Source: Nigrospora sphaerica (taxonomy: Eukaryota > Ascomycota > Sordariomycetes > Amphisphaeriales > Apiosporaceae). From it: a stretch of 64,000 nucleotides of DNA. The notes below the pieces were generated by a model. The model had not been told where the DNA came from, ran no database searches, and saw nothing but the letters and a program-made list of their open reading frames with translations. Below are positions 54,178 to 64,000 of the stretch, piece by piece. The translations under genes and the position numbers were made by a program. Every line of letters begins with the position of its first letter. The stretch's first letter is position 1. The DNA is taken from assembly GCA_018287875.1 (NCBI GenBank), contig JAGVVL010000001.1:3162001-3226000 (forward strand), read 5' to 3'.

Positions 54178-56170
54178 GGAAGCGTGGGTTGGCGCATCAC
54201 AGACGCGGATGTCAATATATGGACGGATATGATGAAAGAGAAAGAAATAAAGACTCGCTGACGACATACAATGTTATGGGACGAGCAGAGAAAGCTCGGG
54301 AATCGTGAAGCCGCGCTAGCAGTCAGAGCAGATTAACGGCGCTTCTGGCACATATGGGTATACCCGAACGCCCGGAAGGTAGCGATGAGAAAGGGGTAGA
54401 GTATAGGCATGCACTCGATTCAGCCGAGGGTCCATGCCGCGCCGAGCTCTGTAAGGTCCATGGCCCAGAGCCATCGGTAGCTTATTGATCCAATCGCTGT
54501 TAGACGGCAGCGGCGGCGACGGTGGTGACGCGCCTGGTCCGTAAATCCACCTTGACGGCTTGAGAAGAGGGGAAGGATGATGTCGATGGACAGGCCGTCA
54601 CCATGCAGAACAGTCCCGGGATGTGAGTGCGGCTCGACAGCATGCGCAAAGGCCGAAATGCAGGGTCCAAGAAAGCACGTACTCGGTACAACAGAAAGGG
54701 GGGTCCGCGGCCGCTGGGCTGGTTGACGGACGTTGATTGCGCCAGGGAACGAACGCATCGGCGCGCGTCACCGACCGATAAGCGTACATCCCGAATTTTA
54801 GGTAGCGTATCGGCATGTGTGTGCCTTTTTGCCGGTAGACCCTGCAGGCTGACGTCGGCCAACATCATAGGCCCCCCGTCATCTGGGTGCTCATGCGAAC
54901 TACGCCCAGCAAAGGCAGCCGGCGAGCATGTAGGACATCCGTATTAGTAGTAGTACGTTGAATCCCGGTCCCACTGGCGAGAGACTACCCTACTTTCCAG
55001 GGCTCTCGCGCCCGCAGGCGCTCATGCGTCCCTTGCCTCCCTTGGCCGGCACAAGGTTTCGTACGGCCGCCACGAATGACTCCCAAGTTCCAGCAAGACG
55101 TGGTGGGACAGAGACATCCCCTCCCCCTTCCCCTCCCCAGAAACAGGGCAGTAAAAGTGGGCACGGCCGCGACAGGGCGAGGCGTCCCTGGAGCCCTGTG
55201 CGGGTTGGATAGATGGAAGCTCGTCGTCAACCCACCCCCCTCGGATTAGATGACATTTCCTTCGTGTTAACCTCGCCACATGCGACACTGATCACGAGAT
55301 GCAGTCCAAGTGGGATGTTCCTTGGTCCTTGGCGGCAGGCGAGGCTGACCTCTCGGCGGGGCGGTCGCCCAGCTTGTACCTAAAGGGAGGATGGGTGTGG
55401 TAGCGTGGTCAGCCCATGGAAGGGTGACGAAAGGCCGGCCGGAAGAGCGTGGTGGGGTGGCGTGAGGACGAGGCCGAGAGCTTGAAAAGAGCCCTTTCAT
55501 AAGAGATGGGCTTGCCTACTCGACGAGTTGGCAACTACAATAGTCGCTGTTGAAACCACATCCAAGCCATGCCCCCGCTTTGGACTTTGGTCATATTCCG
55601 GAGCCGAGCGATGGGCAATCGGTTGATACGGGCTGGAGGGTCTCGAGGGCACCTCCAATCCACGACCAGGAGAGCTGCCACCTGCGTAGTGGGGGCGGCC
55701 GCAGTCGTAAGAAATGCAGGGATCGCCGTCTGGAATTGCGTATACCTCGATTTACACCCTGTCTGGGCCCCGGTCAACCTGCTTACTCGGATCGCAGCCA
55801 AAGGTGGGACGGGCTGGAGATCTCGGTAGGGAGCGAGCGAGTTGTACTGAGCCTAGTTGTGTAGACCTTGGAAGAAGAACTTCCCTGGCTGGCTTACCTT
55901 GTTCACACTACCTGACGAGGGGGCGCCTGACCGGGCTTTGCTCCGTGACGAGGGACCTGTCATGAGGCTGGATAAATAGGCGGCGGTCCTCCCGCGGACG
56001 GTGAAAATACTTATATTCTCTCATCACCACTTGAACACTACCTAAATCTACCGCTGCAAGCCGCTTGTACACGTAATACGGCTTCTGGACATCGTCCGAC
56101 GACGGCACACTCTACGACCGCATACAACCACGCATAAACGTGCCTACATCTTGTCTATTATTGCGTATCC
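54178..56170. other. Intergenic between OST1 and His-rich gene
   Basis: About 2 kb with no supported gene. A GATAAATAGG TATA-like element at 55971-55980 lies roughly 200 bases before the His-rich ORF and may be its promoter. Several open frames near 100 codons are present, but none has a recognisable feature. Confidence 0.45.
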
Positions 56171-56479
56171 ATGCCTACGACGACCACGACGACGCGTGCC
56201 TACGTCCACACCGAACCGGCCATGTGTTTCCGCGCTGAGCCCAAGAAATACTACTACCACCAGGAGTACATTCCAGTACGACAAGTGCACCACCCGCACC
56301 ACCACCATGGGCACCACCACCACGGGCACCATCACCACCACCACAGCACCAGCCCCGTCCCGCGGACGAGCTACACCAGCGTGCGCCACTCGCACAGCCC
56401 GCGCGTGAGCACCTCCAGCCACCACCGGAGCAGCCCCGTCGTCTACCAGTCCACCAGCAAGACGCGCTACTACAGCTGA
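56171..56479 (+). CDS. Small histidine-rich protein
   Basis: A 102-residue open frame starting MPTTTTTTRAYVHTEPAMCF. I recognise no family. Its central part (about residues 40-58) is almost purely His with Gly and Pro spacers: HHPHHHHGHHHHGHHHHHH. The rest is rich in Ser, Tyr, Arg and Val, and the C-terminus is SKTRYYS. There is no signal peptide, no membrane segment and only one cysteine. Metal binding (Zn, Ni or Cu) is an obvious possibility for the His cluster but is inferred from composition. A TATA-like GATAAATAGG about 200 bases upstream, followed by a 5' leader typical of fungal genes, supports a real transcription unit. A single-exon gene this short needs transcript evidence. Confidence 0.6.
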   Translation: MPTTTTTTRAYVHTEPAMCFRAEPKKYYYHQEYIPVRQVHHPHHHHGHHHHGHHHHHHSTSPVPRTSYTSVRHSHSPRVSTSSHHRSSPVVYQSTSKTRYYS

Positions 56480-57694
56480 GCGGTCGCGTTTTTGTTATCA
56501 TGCCGACCCCAAGACAGACGGGATATCACGACGACCCCAATACGAAGGGGGATTTCACGAAGAGGGACACCAGCGGCGGGCTGGTAGTCCCGCTACGACT
56601 TTGACGCACAACCGGCGGCTAGAGCGTTGCTTGCTTATTTTCCCCTACTCTTCCGTACATCTTATTAATATTTGGCCGAAACCCCGCGGATGAATTGGAC
56701 GCGGTTGGGTCGAGTCTCGGATCGACACAACCGAGTCGTCGGCGTCTCTCGTCCTTCTTCTCCACCCCGTGGGCGAAGGCGGACAACAGAAACTACGGAC
56801 GGCTTGACCCTCATCCCATTCCCAAACCGAAGCCAGGGACGCTGGCCAGGGAGAGCCAACCGCTTGGGATCGACAGCGCCAGAGCCAAGCGGGGGTGTTT
56901 CTGGGGAATGTGAGATCTCAAGTGCGTGCGACGGCGGATAAGCGAACAGGCGGGAGAGACGGATCGCATCCTTGGCGAAAGCAAGACGTACCTTTCTAGG
57001 CACCTCTTTACCCCGGGTTGTACTTTTACGCGCTTAACATGTAGTTAGTGCTTTTCAGCTATTGTAATGCCATGATGTCATATCTCAGCCTTTCGTCATC
57101 GATGGCTTCCCTGAGCGCATGTCTTTGTGCGATGGCCTGGTGGGTGATGTGATGGCTGCCAACGAGTCTCGACAGGTGACCCGTGATAGCCGGCCGTAAA
57201 GGAGGGGAACGTCCACAGCCTGTGTGATACTGATGCGTGCAGCAACGTCGCCGACAACGTAAAGGAACCCCGGGCCCGGTTTCTCAGTTGTCGTTCCCGC
57301 AAGATTCTGCAGGACTCACCAAGAAGCCGCCAAGCAAGCCGGCCGTCTTATTCGCTTGTCGCCATCGCCGCGAAGCCCACATCCCGCCAATCCACACGTC
57401 GTCTAACTCGCAGTGCCGATCGCCTCCCCCAGGCTGGCGTTACGACTGGTCCGGACAGAATACGGGCCACGAGCCGAGACGTGATTGTTGTAAGTTTCGA
57501 TGAACAGCGAGCGCACTTGCTGTTTTTCCTTCAGTCCGGGCAACCCACGTCAGTGAAGCCGCCGGTGGTGCTTCCTCACGCCGGCCGCTGGGCAAGGAAG
57601 GCGTTGCTGCTGATAACCTAATACGCACCTCAGAAACACCCCGCCTGCCACTGGCGTATACGAAACACCGCGGCGGCTTGCGTTTTACGGCACC
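56480..57694. other. Intergenic between His-rich gene and Pil1-family gene
   Basis: About 1.2 kb with no supported gene. The last part contains the 5' leader of the Pil1-family gene, ending in CACC just before the split start codon at 57695. Confidence 0.5.
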
Positions 57695-58907
57695 ATGTGA
57701 GTTACCCTTCTCTCGCTACTCTATACGTTGCTATGCAGGTACCGTGGGTTGAAAATGTTGAACTTTGAATGCTTCCGGCGCAAAAGTGCGGGCGCCGTCC
57801 AGTCCGGCTCCGAAGGAGCAGGCCATGCTCACCTGTACTGGCATCCCGCGCGCGGAAACCCGGACGGACGCGAGAAAGGCCAGCTGACCCACGTCTCGAT
57901 AGGAATCGTGCCCTCTCCATCCGCTCCAACAAGGGGCGATCGGGCCCGGCCTCACCCACGAAGAAGGGCTTTACCTTTTCGTCATTGCGCGGCTCCATCC
58001 AGCCAGAGCTCTCCAAAAAGCTCTACCGCGTGATTAAGTCGTCCAACAACTTGGTATCGGCGCACGAGAATGCTGGGAGGGAGCGGGTCAACATTGCCAC
58101 GCAGCTCTCCGAATGGGGCGAGTCAACGGGCGACGACGCCGTCTCGGACATTAGCGACAAGGTGGGCGTGATTCTATCCGAGCTGGGAGACGTCGAAGAT
58201 GGCTACGCACACAACCTCGAGGACTCCCGCGCTATCCTCAAGCACATTCGTAATACCGAGAGGAGTGTGCAGCCCAGCCGTGACTCCAAGGCGAAAATCG
58301 CCGACGAGATCCAGAAGCTCAAGCTGAAGGAGCCGCAAAGCACAAGGCTCGTCGTGCTGGAGCAGGAACTAGTCCGGGCCGAGGCCGAGAATTTGGTTGC
58401 CGAGGCGCAGCTGACCAATATTGTACGTATGAACGGGATGCCAGAGGGAGGAACGCGCGGCAAACGCTGACCAGGACGCAGACACGCCAGAAAATGAAGG
58501 AGGCGTATGCAGCCGAGTTCGCGGCCGTTATCGAGCGCGCAGAGAAGCAGATCATCCTGGCTAAGCACGGACACCGTCTCCTCACCTTGCTGGACGACAA
58601 CCCCATCACGCCGGGCGATGTTCGACATGGTTACGACGGGGCCGGCGCCGCGCGCCAGGTGCTTAACGACGCCGAGGACGATCTCCGTAAGTGGGAGCCC
58701 GAGCTCGACACGGAGCCTGTCGTGAGGTCGACCGACTCCGGGGAACACTTGGATGACAGTAACCTCGACCCGTCCGTTGCCACGGGTGGTCAAACTGGAG
58801 CCGGAGCCGCCGGGGGGGGGCCATACGTGACGTCCGCTGTGGCGCAACAAGAGGACGGTGCAATCCGGCCGCACGCAGCCGCGGCACAGAGCATAGCCGC
58901 TGCTTAA
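57695..58907 (+). CDS. Eisosome component, Pil1/Lsp1 family (PilB-like)
   Basis: BAR-domain protein of the Pil1/Lsp1 family, which coats plasma-membrane furrows (eisosomes). Exons are 57695-57696 (coding AT only), 57903-58422 and 58482-58907, giving 315 residues. Intron 1 (206 bp) begins GTGAGT directly after CACCAT and ends CTCGATAG with a CTGAC branch site; the next exon starts G-AAT-CGT, so the start codon is split AT|G and the protein begins MNRALSIRS. Intron 2 is 59 bp (GTACGT..GCAG) and joins ...AQLTNI|TRQKMKEAY. Family blocks are ASVQPSRDRK-like SVQPSRDSKAKIADEIQKLK, VVLEQELVRAEAENLVAEAQL and LLTLLDDNPITPG. The sequence diverges from canonical Pil1 (RVIKSSNNL in place of the usual segment), so it is more likely the PilB/Meu14-type paralogue. 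Confidence 0.88.
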
Positions 58908-59379
58908 AGGCACCCTGGCTCGGCCTTGTGCGAGGATAAATTGCATTGGGGGATTGTCTTCAACTGCAATAATGTCGAATATATGTTTTGCTGATGATGA
59001 TGGGCCTGGGACGCATGCTTACACACAGGCCGAGAGGTAATGGAGTAGACACTCGTTCTGTACCAGATAGGTATTTCTGGTACTTGCGTGTTCCGTATGC
59101 AGGTTGTCCTGGCGGAATGGGGCTATGCGTGAGGCCAATTGACAAAGTGATTATCACTACATGTGGTCTCTGCTTTGAAATGGTGGCAGATCTGGTCCCT
59201 AAAGACCATAGTCTTTTCGTCGAAAGGTGTTAGTCGCCTGCTATCGTACTCGTACTGTTCAATACAGCCTATACAAAGCTGGTGAAAACTCGGGTGGGGC
59301 TCGTTGCACCCTCGTACGTCAAGGTTCGTGAAGGGAACTCTCGACCTCTCAAGCGAGCCCAAGCATCCACGGGGACAGG
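58908..59379. other. Intergenic between Pil1-family gene and COQ6
   Basis: 472 bp between two plus-strand genes. It should hold the 3' end of the first and the promoter of the second. I see no gene in it. Confidence 0.5.
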
Positions 59380-60923
59380 ATGGAGGTCATATTCTCTCAG
59401 AGTCGCCGGCTCCGGCGGCCGGCCGTTCGGCTTTGCCAGACGTGCAGTCGGCGCGCCGCTGCTCCCGCGCGCCGTGGCTATGCGAGCACGTCGCAGCATG
59501 ACATCTACGATGTGGTCTGCGTCGGCGGCGGACCAGCCGGCCTCAGTCTCCTCGCGGCTCTTCGTGCGTACTTCTATTTGCCATTGCATTGGCAGAACCC
59601 CCCCGTCCCTAACACCGTGGTCTCGCAGGCGCGAACCCCGCCACGGCCGGCCTCCGCGTCGCCCTCGTCGAAGCCCAGCCGCTGTCGAAAACCCGCGACT
59701 GGAAGCTTCCCCACGACCGCTACTCGAACCGCTGCAGCTCCCTCACCCCGTCGTCGGCGCAGTTCCTCAACACCATTGGCGCGTGGGACCACATGCAGCG
59801 CGAGCGCGTGCAGCCGTACCACGAGATGCAGGTCTGGGACGGTGTCACGGATGCGCGGATCGAGTTCGACTGGGCCGCCGGCGCGCCGAGCGGGGGCACC
59901 ATTGCGTATATGACGGAGAACCTGAACATCACTTCCGGCCTGCTCCGGCGGATGGACGAACTGGGCGGCACGACTGTCTTCGAGGGCGCCAAGGTCAAGA
60001 ACATCACGCTCGGCGAGGACGGCGAGGACCTGGACCTGAGCCAATGGCCCGTGGTCCACCTCGAGGGCGGCAAGCAGCTCGTCGCGCGCCTCCTTGTCGG
60101 GGCAGACGGCGCCAACAGCCCCGTGAGGGCGTTTGCCCAGATCGAAAGTCGCGGGTGGGACTACGAGCGCCACGGCGTCGTGGCCACTCTCGAGCTCGAG
60201 GGCGAGGGCTGGGGGGGTCCGGACAACAAGATCGCCTACCAGAGATTCCTGCCCACGGGACCGGTGGCCATGCTGCCCATGCCGGGGCGCTACGCAACGC
60301 TGGTGTGGTCGACAACGCCGCAAAATGCCGCTCTCTTGAAGAGCCTGCCGCGCAAGGAGTTCATAGCCATGGTGAACGCCGCCTTCCGGCTACAGACGGT
60401 CGACCTGAACTATATGCACACCATGGCCTCGGGCCAGGAGGACGAACTGCTTTGGAGAATGCAGCACACACAGGTGGACGCACGGGCGGTCCCGCTGGCC
60501 GTGGTGGGCGTTCAGGAGGGGTCGGTCGCGTCGTTCCCGCTCAAGATGCGCCACGCGGACACGTACATCGGCGAGCGCGTGGCGCTGGTGGGCGATGCCG
60601 CCCACACCATCCACCCACTTGCCGGCCAGGGCCTCAACCAGGGCCAGGGCGACGTCGAGAGCCTGTCTAGGATCATCGCATACTCGGTGACGCACGGGCA
60701 GGACCTGGGCACGCGCATGTCGCTCGAGGCCTACGACGCGGAGCGCTACGCGGCGAACCACGTGCTGCTGGGCGTGGTCGACAAGCTGCACAAGCTGTAC
60801 GCCGTCGAGGGCGGCCCGCTGGTGCCGCTGCGGTCGCTGGGCCTCAGTGCCGTCAACGCCATGCGGCCGCTGAAGAACTTCTTCATGCAGCAGGCGGCTG
60901 GCAAGGGAGGCAAGCTGTTCTAA
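59380..60923 (+). CDS. COQ6: Ubiquinone biosynthesis monooxygenase Coq6
   Basis: FAD-dependent mitochondrial hydroxylase acting at the C5 position of the coenzyme Q ring. Exons are 59380-59563 and 59629-60923; the 65-bp intron runs GTGCGT..CGCAG with a CTAAC branch site, and the join gives ...SLLAALR|ANPATAGLRVALVE. The product is 492 residues. The first 35 residues (MEVIFSQSRRLRRPAVRL..., Arg-rich, no acidic residues after E2) form a mitochondrial presequence. The FAD ADP-binding motif is VVCVGGGPAGLSLL, the DG motif is LLVGADGANSPVR, and the second FAD motif is VALVGDAAHTIHPLAGQGLNQG. The Coq6-specific segment RYSNRCSSLTPSSAQFL, which discriminates it from other UbiH-type hydroxylases, is present. 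The ATG is the first in frame. Confidence 0.95.
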
Positions 60924-61557
60924 TGGACGGCTGCGAAACCCCCCCGGGGCGACGACACGCCGTCACCGAATTGTACCAATACATGTGAAACCACCGATTG
61001 CCTACTGATAGAAAGAAAAAGGACTTCTCGTCTTCCGGTTTTGCCGGGAGATTTACCAATACACGAGAATAGGCACGTATGCGGCCGGCAGGGACCCCAA
61101 CAAGAGTGACAGGAGTTTACCCCCCCCCCCCCCCCCCCCCACCCATCCGCTTGACTCGCCGCCTCTCTGTGGTCTCTGTCTTTTGGGGCAGTGGACATTT
61201 TGCCCATGCAAGTCGCCATTGCGTCTTGCTACAGCCTCGTAGGCCGAAGTCACATAGCCTTCGAGTATATCACGTATCCCGTGGACGCCTAGATTGCAGA
61301 ATAATTAACCGGCGGCGAGGATCGATATACAGAAAGCGTGAGAGGAAACGGAAATTCCCCAGCAGCTGGTGTGGGGTGAAGTTAGCTAGTGCTGCAGGGA
61401 CGGAAGGCGTGGGGGGGGCGTGGGCGCAGCGCCCAGCCGATTGAACTTTTTTTTTTCCTTCGGCTCGCAAGGCGAATACAATTTTTCGATCGCAGTTCCT
61501 CGGCCTCTGCCAATCTTCGTCTTTGCCCACCGCCACACACTCTACGCAACAGACATC
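60924..61557. other. Intergenic COQ6 / AC40 with long poly-C run
   Basis: 634 bp between two plus-strand genes. It contains a 21-base C homopolymer at 61120-61140, listed separately, and a T run at 61447-61456 close to the AC40 leader. No gene is supported. Confidence 0.5.
61120..61140. repeat. C21 homopolymer
   Basis: Twenty-one consecutive C on the plus strand, G on the minus strand. It is the longest homopolymer I see in the window. The exact count could be affected by sequencing error. Confidence 0.9.
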
Positions 61558-62753
61558 ATGGCCCCCTCTTCAGGACGGCGCGGGACGAAGGAGCAGAATG
61601 AGGAGCGAACGGTGAGAAGGGAACCCCCCCGTCCTTATCGTCGTGATGGACTGCCTGACTGACTGTCCCCGTCAAGCTGGTCGGCATCAACAAGGAGACG
61701 GTGACCAACACGGTCTCGACCGACTACCCCGGCCACTACATCAATGAGGACCACGAGTGGGACAAGGAGTACTTCCGCGAGAACTTCCACGTGCAGTTCC
61801 ACCAGAACGACCCGTACGAAGCGCAGTTCTCCCTCATTGGCATCGACGCCTCGGCGGCCAACGCCTTCCGCCGCATCTGCATATCGGAGATCCCGACGCT
61901 GGCCATCGAGACCGTCTTCATGCACAACAACACGTCGGTGATCCAGGACGAGGTGCTGGCGCACCGCCTCGGCCTCATCCCCTTCACCGGCGACAAGAAG
62001 GCGCTGCGCAACTTCAAGATGTGGCGCAAGCCGGCAGAGGGCGAGGACGTCTACTCGACCACGTTCGACTACAACACGGTCTGCCTCAAGCTCCAGGTCG
62101 AGTGCACGCACAACAAGGCCGCCGCGCCCGGCGAGACGGACCCGCGCAAGCTGTATCACAACGCCCACATATACGCCAAGGACCTCGTCTTCGACCCCGT
62201 CGGCAACCAGGAGGAAGTCTTTGCCGGCGCCGGCGCCATCCGGCCCACGAACCCCGACATCCTCATCGCCAAGCTGCGCCCGCCGCAGAAGCTCGACATG
62301 GAGATCCACATGCACAAGGGCATCGGCGCTGACCACGCCAAGTTCTCGCCCGTCGCCACAGCGAGCTACCGCCTGATGCCCACCATCCAGATCCTGCAGC
62401 CCATCGTGGGCGCCGACGCCGAGAAGTTCCAGCAGTGCTTCATGCCCGGCGTTATTACGCTCGAGAAGGTGACGGCCGAGGAGGCCCGCCAGGGCGGCGC
62501 ATTCGCGGGCCGCGAGGGCGAGCCCAAGGCCGTCGTTGCCAACCCTATGCTCGACACGGTCAGCCGCGAGGTGCTGCGCCACGACGAGTTCGCCGGCAAG
62601 GTCAAGCTCGGCCGCCGCCGCGACCACTTCATCTTCTCCATCGAGAGCACCGGCCAGTGGGACAGCGACGAGCTCTTCCTCGAGTCGGTCAAGGAGCTCA
62701 AGCGCAAGTGCGAGAAGCTGCGGCCCCAGGTGACCAACATGGTTCGGGGCTAA
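61558..62753 (+). CDS. RPC40: RNA polymerases I and III subunit AC40 (Rpc40)
   Basis: Alpha-like subunit shared by RNA polymerases I and III, partner of AC19 in the assembly platform. Exons are 61558-61611 and 61677-62753; the 65-bp intron runs GTGAGA..CAAG with CTGAC branch sites. The product is 376 residues, beginning MAPSSGRRGTKEQNEERT|LVGINKETVTNT. The alpha-motif reads ANAFRRICISEIPTLAIETVF followed by NNTSVIQDEVLAHRLGLIPF, diagnostic of Rpb3/AC40 proteins. The long inserted domain (THNKAAAP.. to the DLVFDPVGNQEE region) and the absence of an Rpb3-type zinc cluster place it with AC40 and not Rpb3. The C-terminal dimerisation helix is ELFLESVKELKRKCEKL. The acceptor CAAG is weaker than CAG/TAG but is the only one preserving frame. 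Confidence 0.96.
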
Positions 62754-63613
62754 CCCGACCCGGGGGAGGAAAAACAGGGGAAAGGGCCGGCCAAAGGCGG
62801 GGTGCGTCATAAACTCAAGCGGCTTTTGCATTGTACGGAATACCATAGATGGCGTTTGTTGGGCCGGGGACGGGGGGTTTGAAAAGGAATTCGACCTGCA
62901 CTTTGTTGCCTTTTTGTGTCTTGAAACCTTTTGTCATTTCGCCTCCCTCCCAATCCTACCGAAAGGCGATGGGGCCACGGGCGCCGCCTTTTCCTCCGGG
63001 GCCGCGCCAAGCCCACACGATTCGGTCCACAGCGCAGTTGGAAGACTGCCCGCTGCCAAAAAGCTGGGAAGGCGGGGGGGGGCACGCGCGCGCGAAACCA
63101 CCTCCTGCGCCGCCCTGTTCTACATCGCGACCGGATTTATCCGCACTTCCACCGGGCCGGACCCTGCTCGCCTGTCGTCGGAGCATCCAGGGCCGGAAAA
63201 GGCGGGGCGCCCAGCAAGAGAACACCCCCCGCGAGCGGTTCGCCGGTGGTCCGTTGCCTACGACGCCGTACTCCGCCACGTGGAACGAGAGGGGGACTAA
63301 CTTGCGGTACGGGGGCCCTGTGGCCTTCACTTCGGCGTGGAGGTGGACGATATACATTCGAGAGACCTCGCGGGGAGCCTGGCACACGTGTTTCGGTGCT
63401 GTCGGTTTCACAAAAGCCCCCCTTCATGGTGTAGGACTACCGAGAAAACGCTTCTAGGTTCATAAAAGTCCCACTTGGTAGGATCGTCCCAACTGCCACC
63501 AGATATCCAGCCCACACTGTAGCATGCCAATAGAATTATCCTTCGCCGACAAGATATCGGTGCCACATAGGTCGTCGTATCCCGAATCAGGCTGTCGCTT
63601 GCGTGCATGTAAC
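62754..63613. other. Convergent intergenic gap AC40 / GH2
   Basis: 860 bp between two stop codons. The plus-strand frame at 62849-63457 (202 codons) is the longest here, but it is Pro/Arg/Gly-rich and antisense-overlapped by equally long frames, so I treat it as fortuitous. 3' untranslated regions are expected. Confidence 0.45.
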
Positions 63614-64000
63614 CTATTGCTTGGCGATGCCGTCCAGGTAGATCTTGGCCGCCCGGTCCATGATCTTCTTCACCTCGGCGGCGTCGATCTTTTCGCGGCG
63701 GTCGAACGAGTACAACCCGTTGACCTCCTGTTCGATGTCGGTACTGTGAGAAGAGGGGGGGAGGTACAAAGTCAGTTCCACGGTTGGGATCTAGGGAGGG
63801 AGAGGGAATTTAGAAAAAGGGGGTTGGGGAGCGACGTGGAACCTACATTTGCGTCCACACCAGGCCCGAGATGTGGCCGGGCTTGATGACGGCCATGACG
63901 ATGGCCTCGATGCGGCGCAGCAGGTCCTGCGGGTCGCTCGCCGTCGTGTAGCCCCAATCACGCTCGCCCTTGGCATCCGGCTGGGCGGGCGCGATGTTGA
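63614..64000 (-). CDS. Glycoside hydrolase family 2 protein, C-terminal part
   Basis: Partial gene; the N-terminal part lies beyond the window edge. Two exons are visible: 64000-63847 (continuing outside) and 63743-63614, separated by a 103-bp intron (GTAGGT..TCACAG). The joined reading gives ...HISGLVWTQI|TDIEQEVNGLYSFDRR... and ends IYLDGIAKQ. The segment TQ-x-TD-x-E-x-E-x-NGL-x-x-x-DR is the end of the TIM barrel in GH2 enzymes (beta-galactosidase/beta-glucuronidase-like group). About 93 residues can be read. The catalytic glutamates lie outside the visible part, so substrate and completeness cannot be judged. The donor GTAGGT is a non-consensus but acceptable fungal donor. Confidence 0.75.

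Noticed and set aside
62849..63457. 202-codon plus-strand ORF between AC40 and GH2
   Set aside because: Overlapped by comparable frames on both strands, Pro/Arg-rich, located where two 3' untranslated regions converge.
1..64000. Transposons, secondary-metabolite cluster, CRISPR or prokaryotic-type systems
   Set aside because: No transposase, reverse transcriptase, PKS/NRPS or repeat-spacer array is visible. The recognised genes are eukaryotic housekeeping genes.

Overview
The window is chromosomal DNA of a filamentous ascomycete, most likely a Sordariomycete; I cannot name a genus. The basis is GC-rich coding sequence with C/G-biased third positions, many short spliceosomal introns (about 50-165 bp, with GT..AG ends and often CTAAC or CTGAC branch sites), and a gene set typical of Pezizomycotina. 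It contains no prokaryotic operons, CRISPR arrays, intact transposons or secondary-metabolite cluster.

Layout: DAP3/Rsm23 mitoribosomal protein (-, 828-2299); RRS1 ribosome biogenesis factor (+, 2921-3531); VTC4 polyphosphate polymerase (+, 5164-7583); a cystathionine gamma-synthase-like PLP enzyme (+, 9007-11034); an uncharacterised Cys/His-rich protein (+, 12975-14114); the complex I 49-kDa subunit (-, 14441-16090); a small hypothetical protein (+, 17041-17625); UBA3 (-, 17921-19269); Tel2 (+, 20202-23333); a Ste20/GCK-like kinase (-, 23858-26422); PEX1 (-, 28107-31832) head-to-head with MCM7 (+, 32808-35412); the Rab geranylgeranyltransferase beta subunit (-, 36417-37486); a 4.9-kb gene-poor stretch; a RhoGAP (+, 42398-45245); RMT2 arginine methyltransferase (+, 46641-48088) convergent with hexokinase (-, 48268-50705); OST1/ribophorin I (+, 52638-54177); a His-rich small protein (+, 56171-56479); a Pil1/LSP1-family eisosome protein (+, 57695-58907); COQ6 (+, 59380-60923); the RNA polymerase I/III AC40 subunit (+, 61558-62753); and the 3' end of a glycoside hydrolase family 2 gene (-, 63614-64000).

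These are mostly single-copy housekeeping genes for translation, replication, checkpoint signalling, peroxisomes, mitochondria, glycosylation and phosphate storage. They do not form one pathway. Exon joins were set by eye from splice signals, frame continuity and family motifs, and they explain every apparent frame change in the recognised genes.

The most unusual observations are an uncharacterised protein carrying two exact copies of an H-x3-H-x4-C-x-C-P-V-R-F motif; a Pil1-family gene whose start codon appears to be split by an intron (AT|G); two stop-free introns of length divisible by three, in the 49-kDa subunit and PLP-enzyme genes; a 26-nt exon and a 739-bp first intron in hexokinase; a four-copy 24-bp tandem repeat upstream of the Cys/His-rich gene; and a CACGTG site upstream of VTC4.
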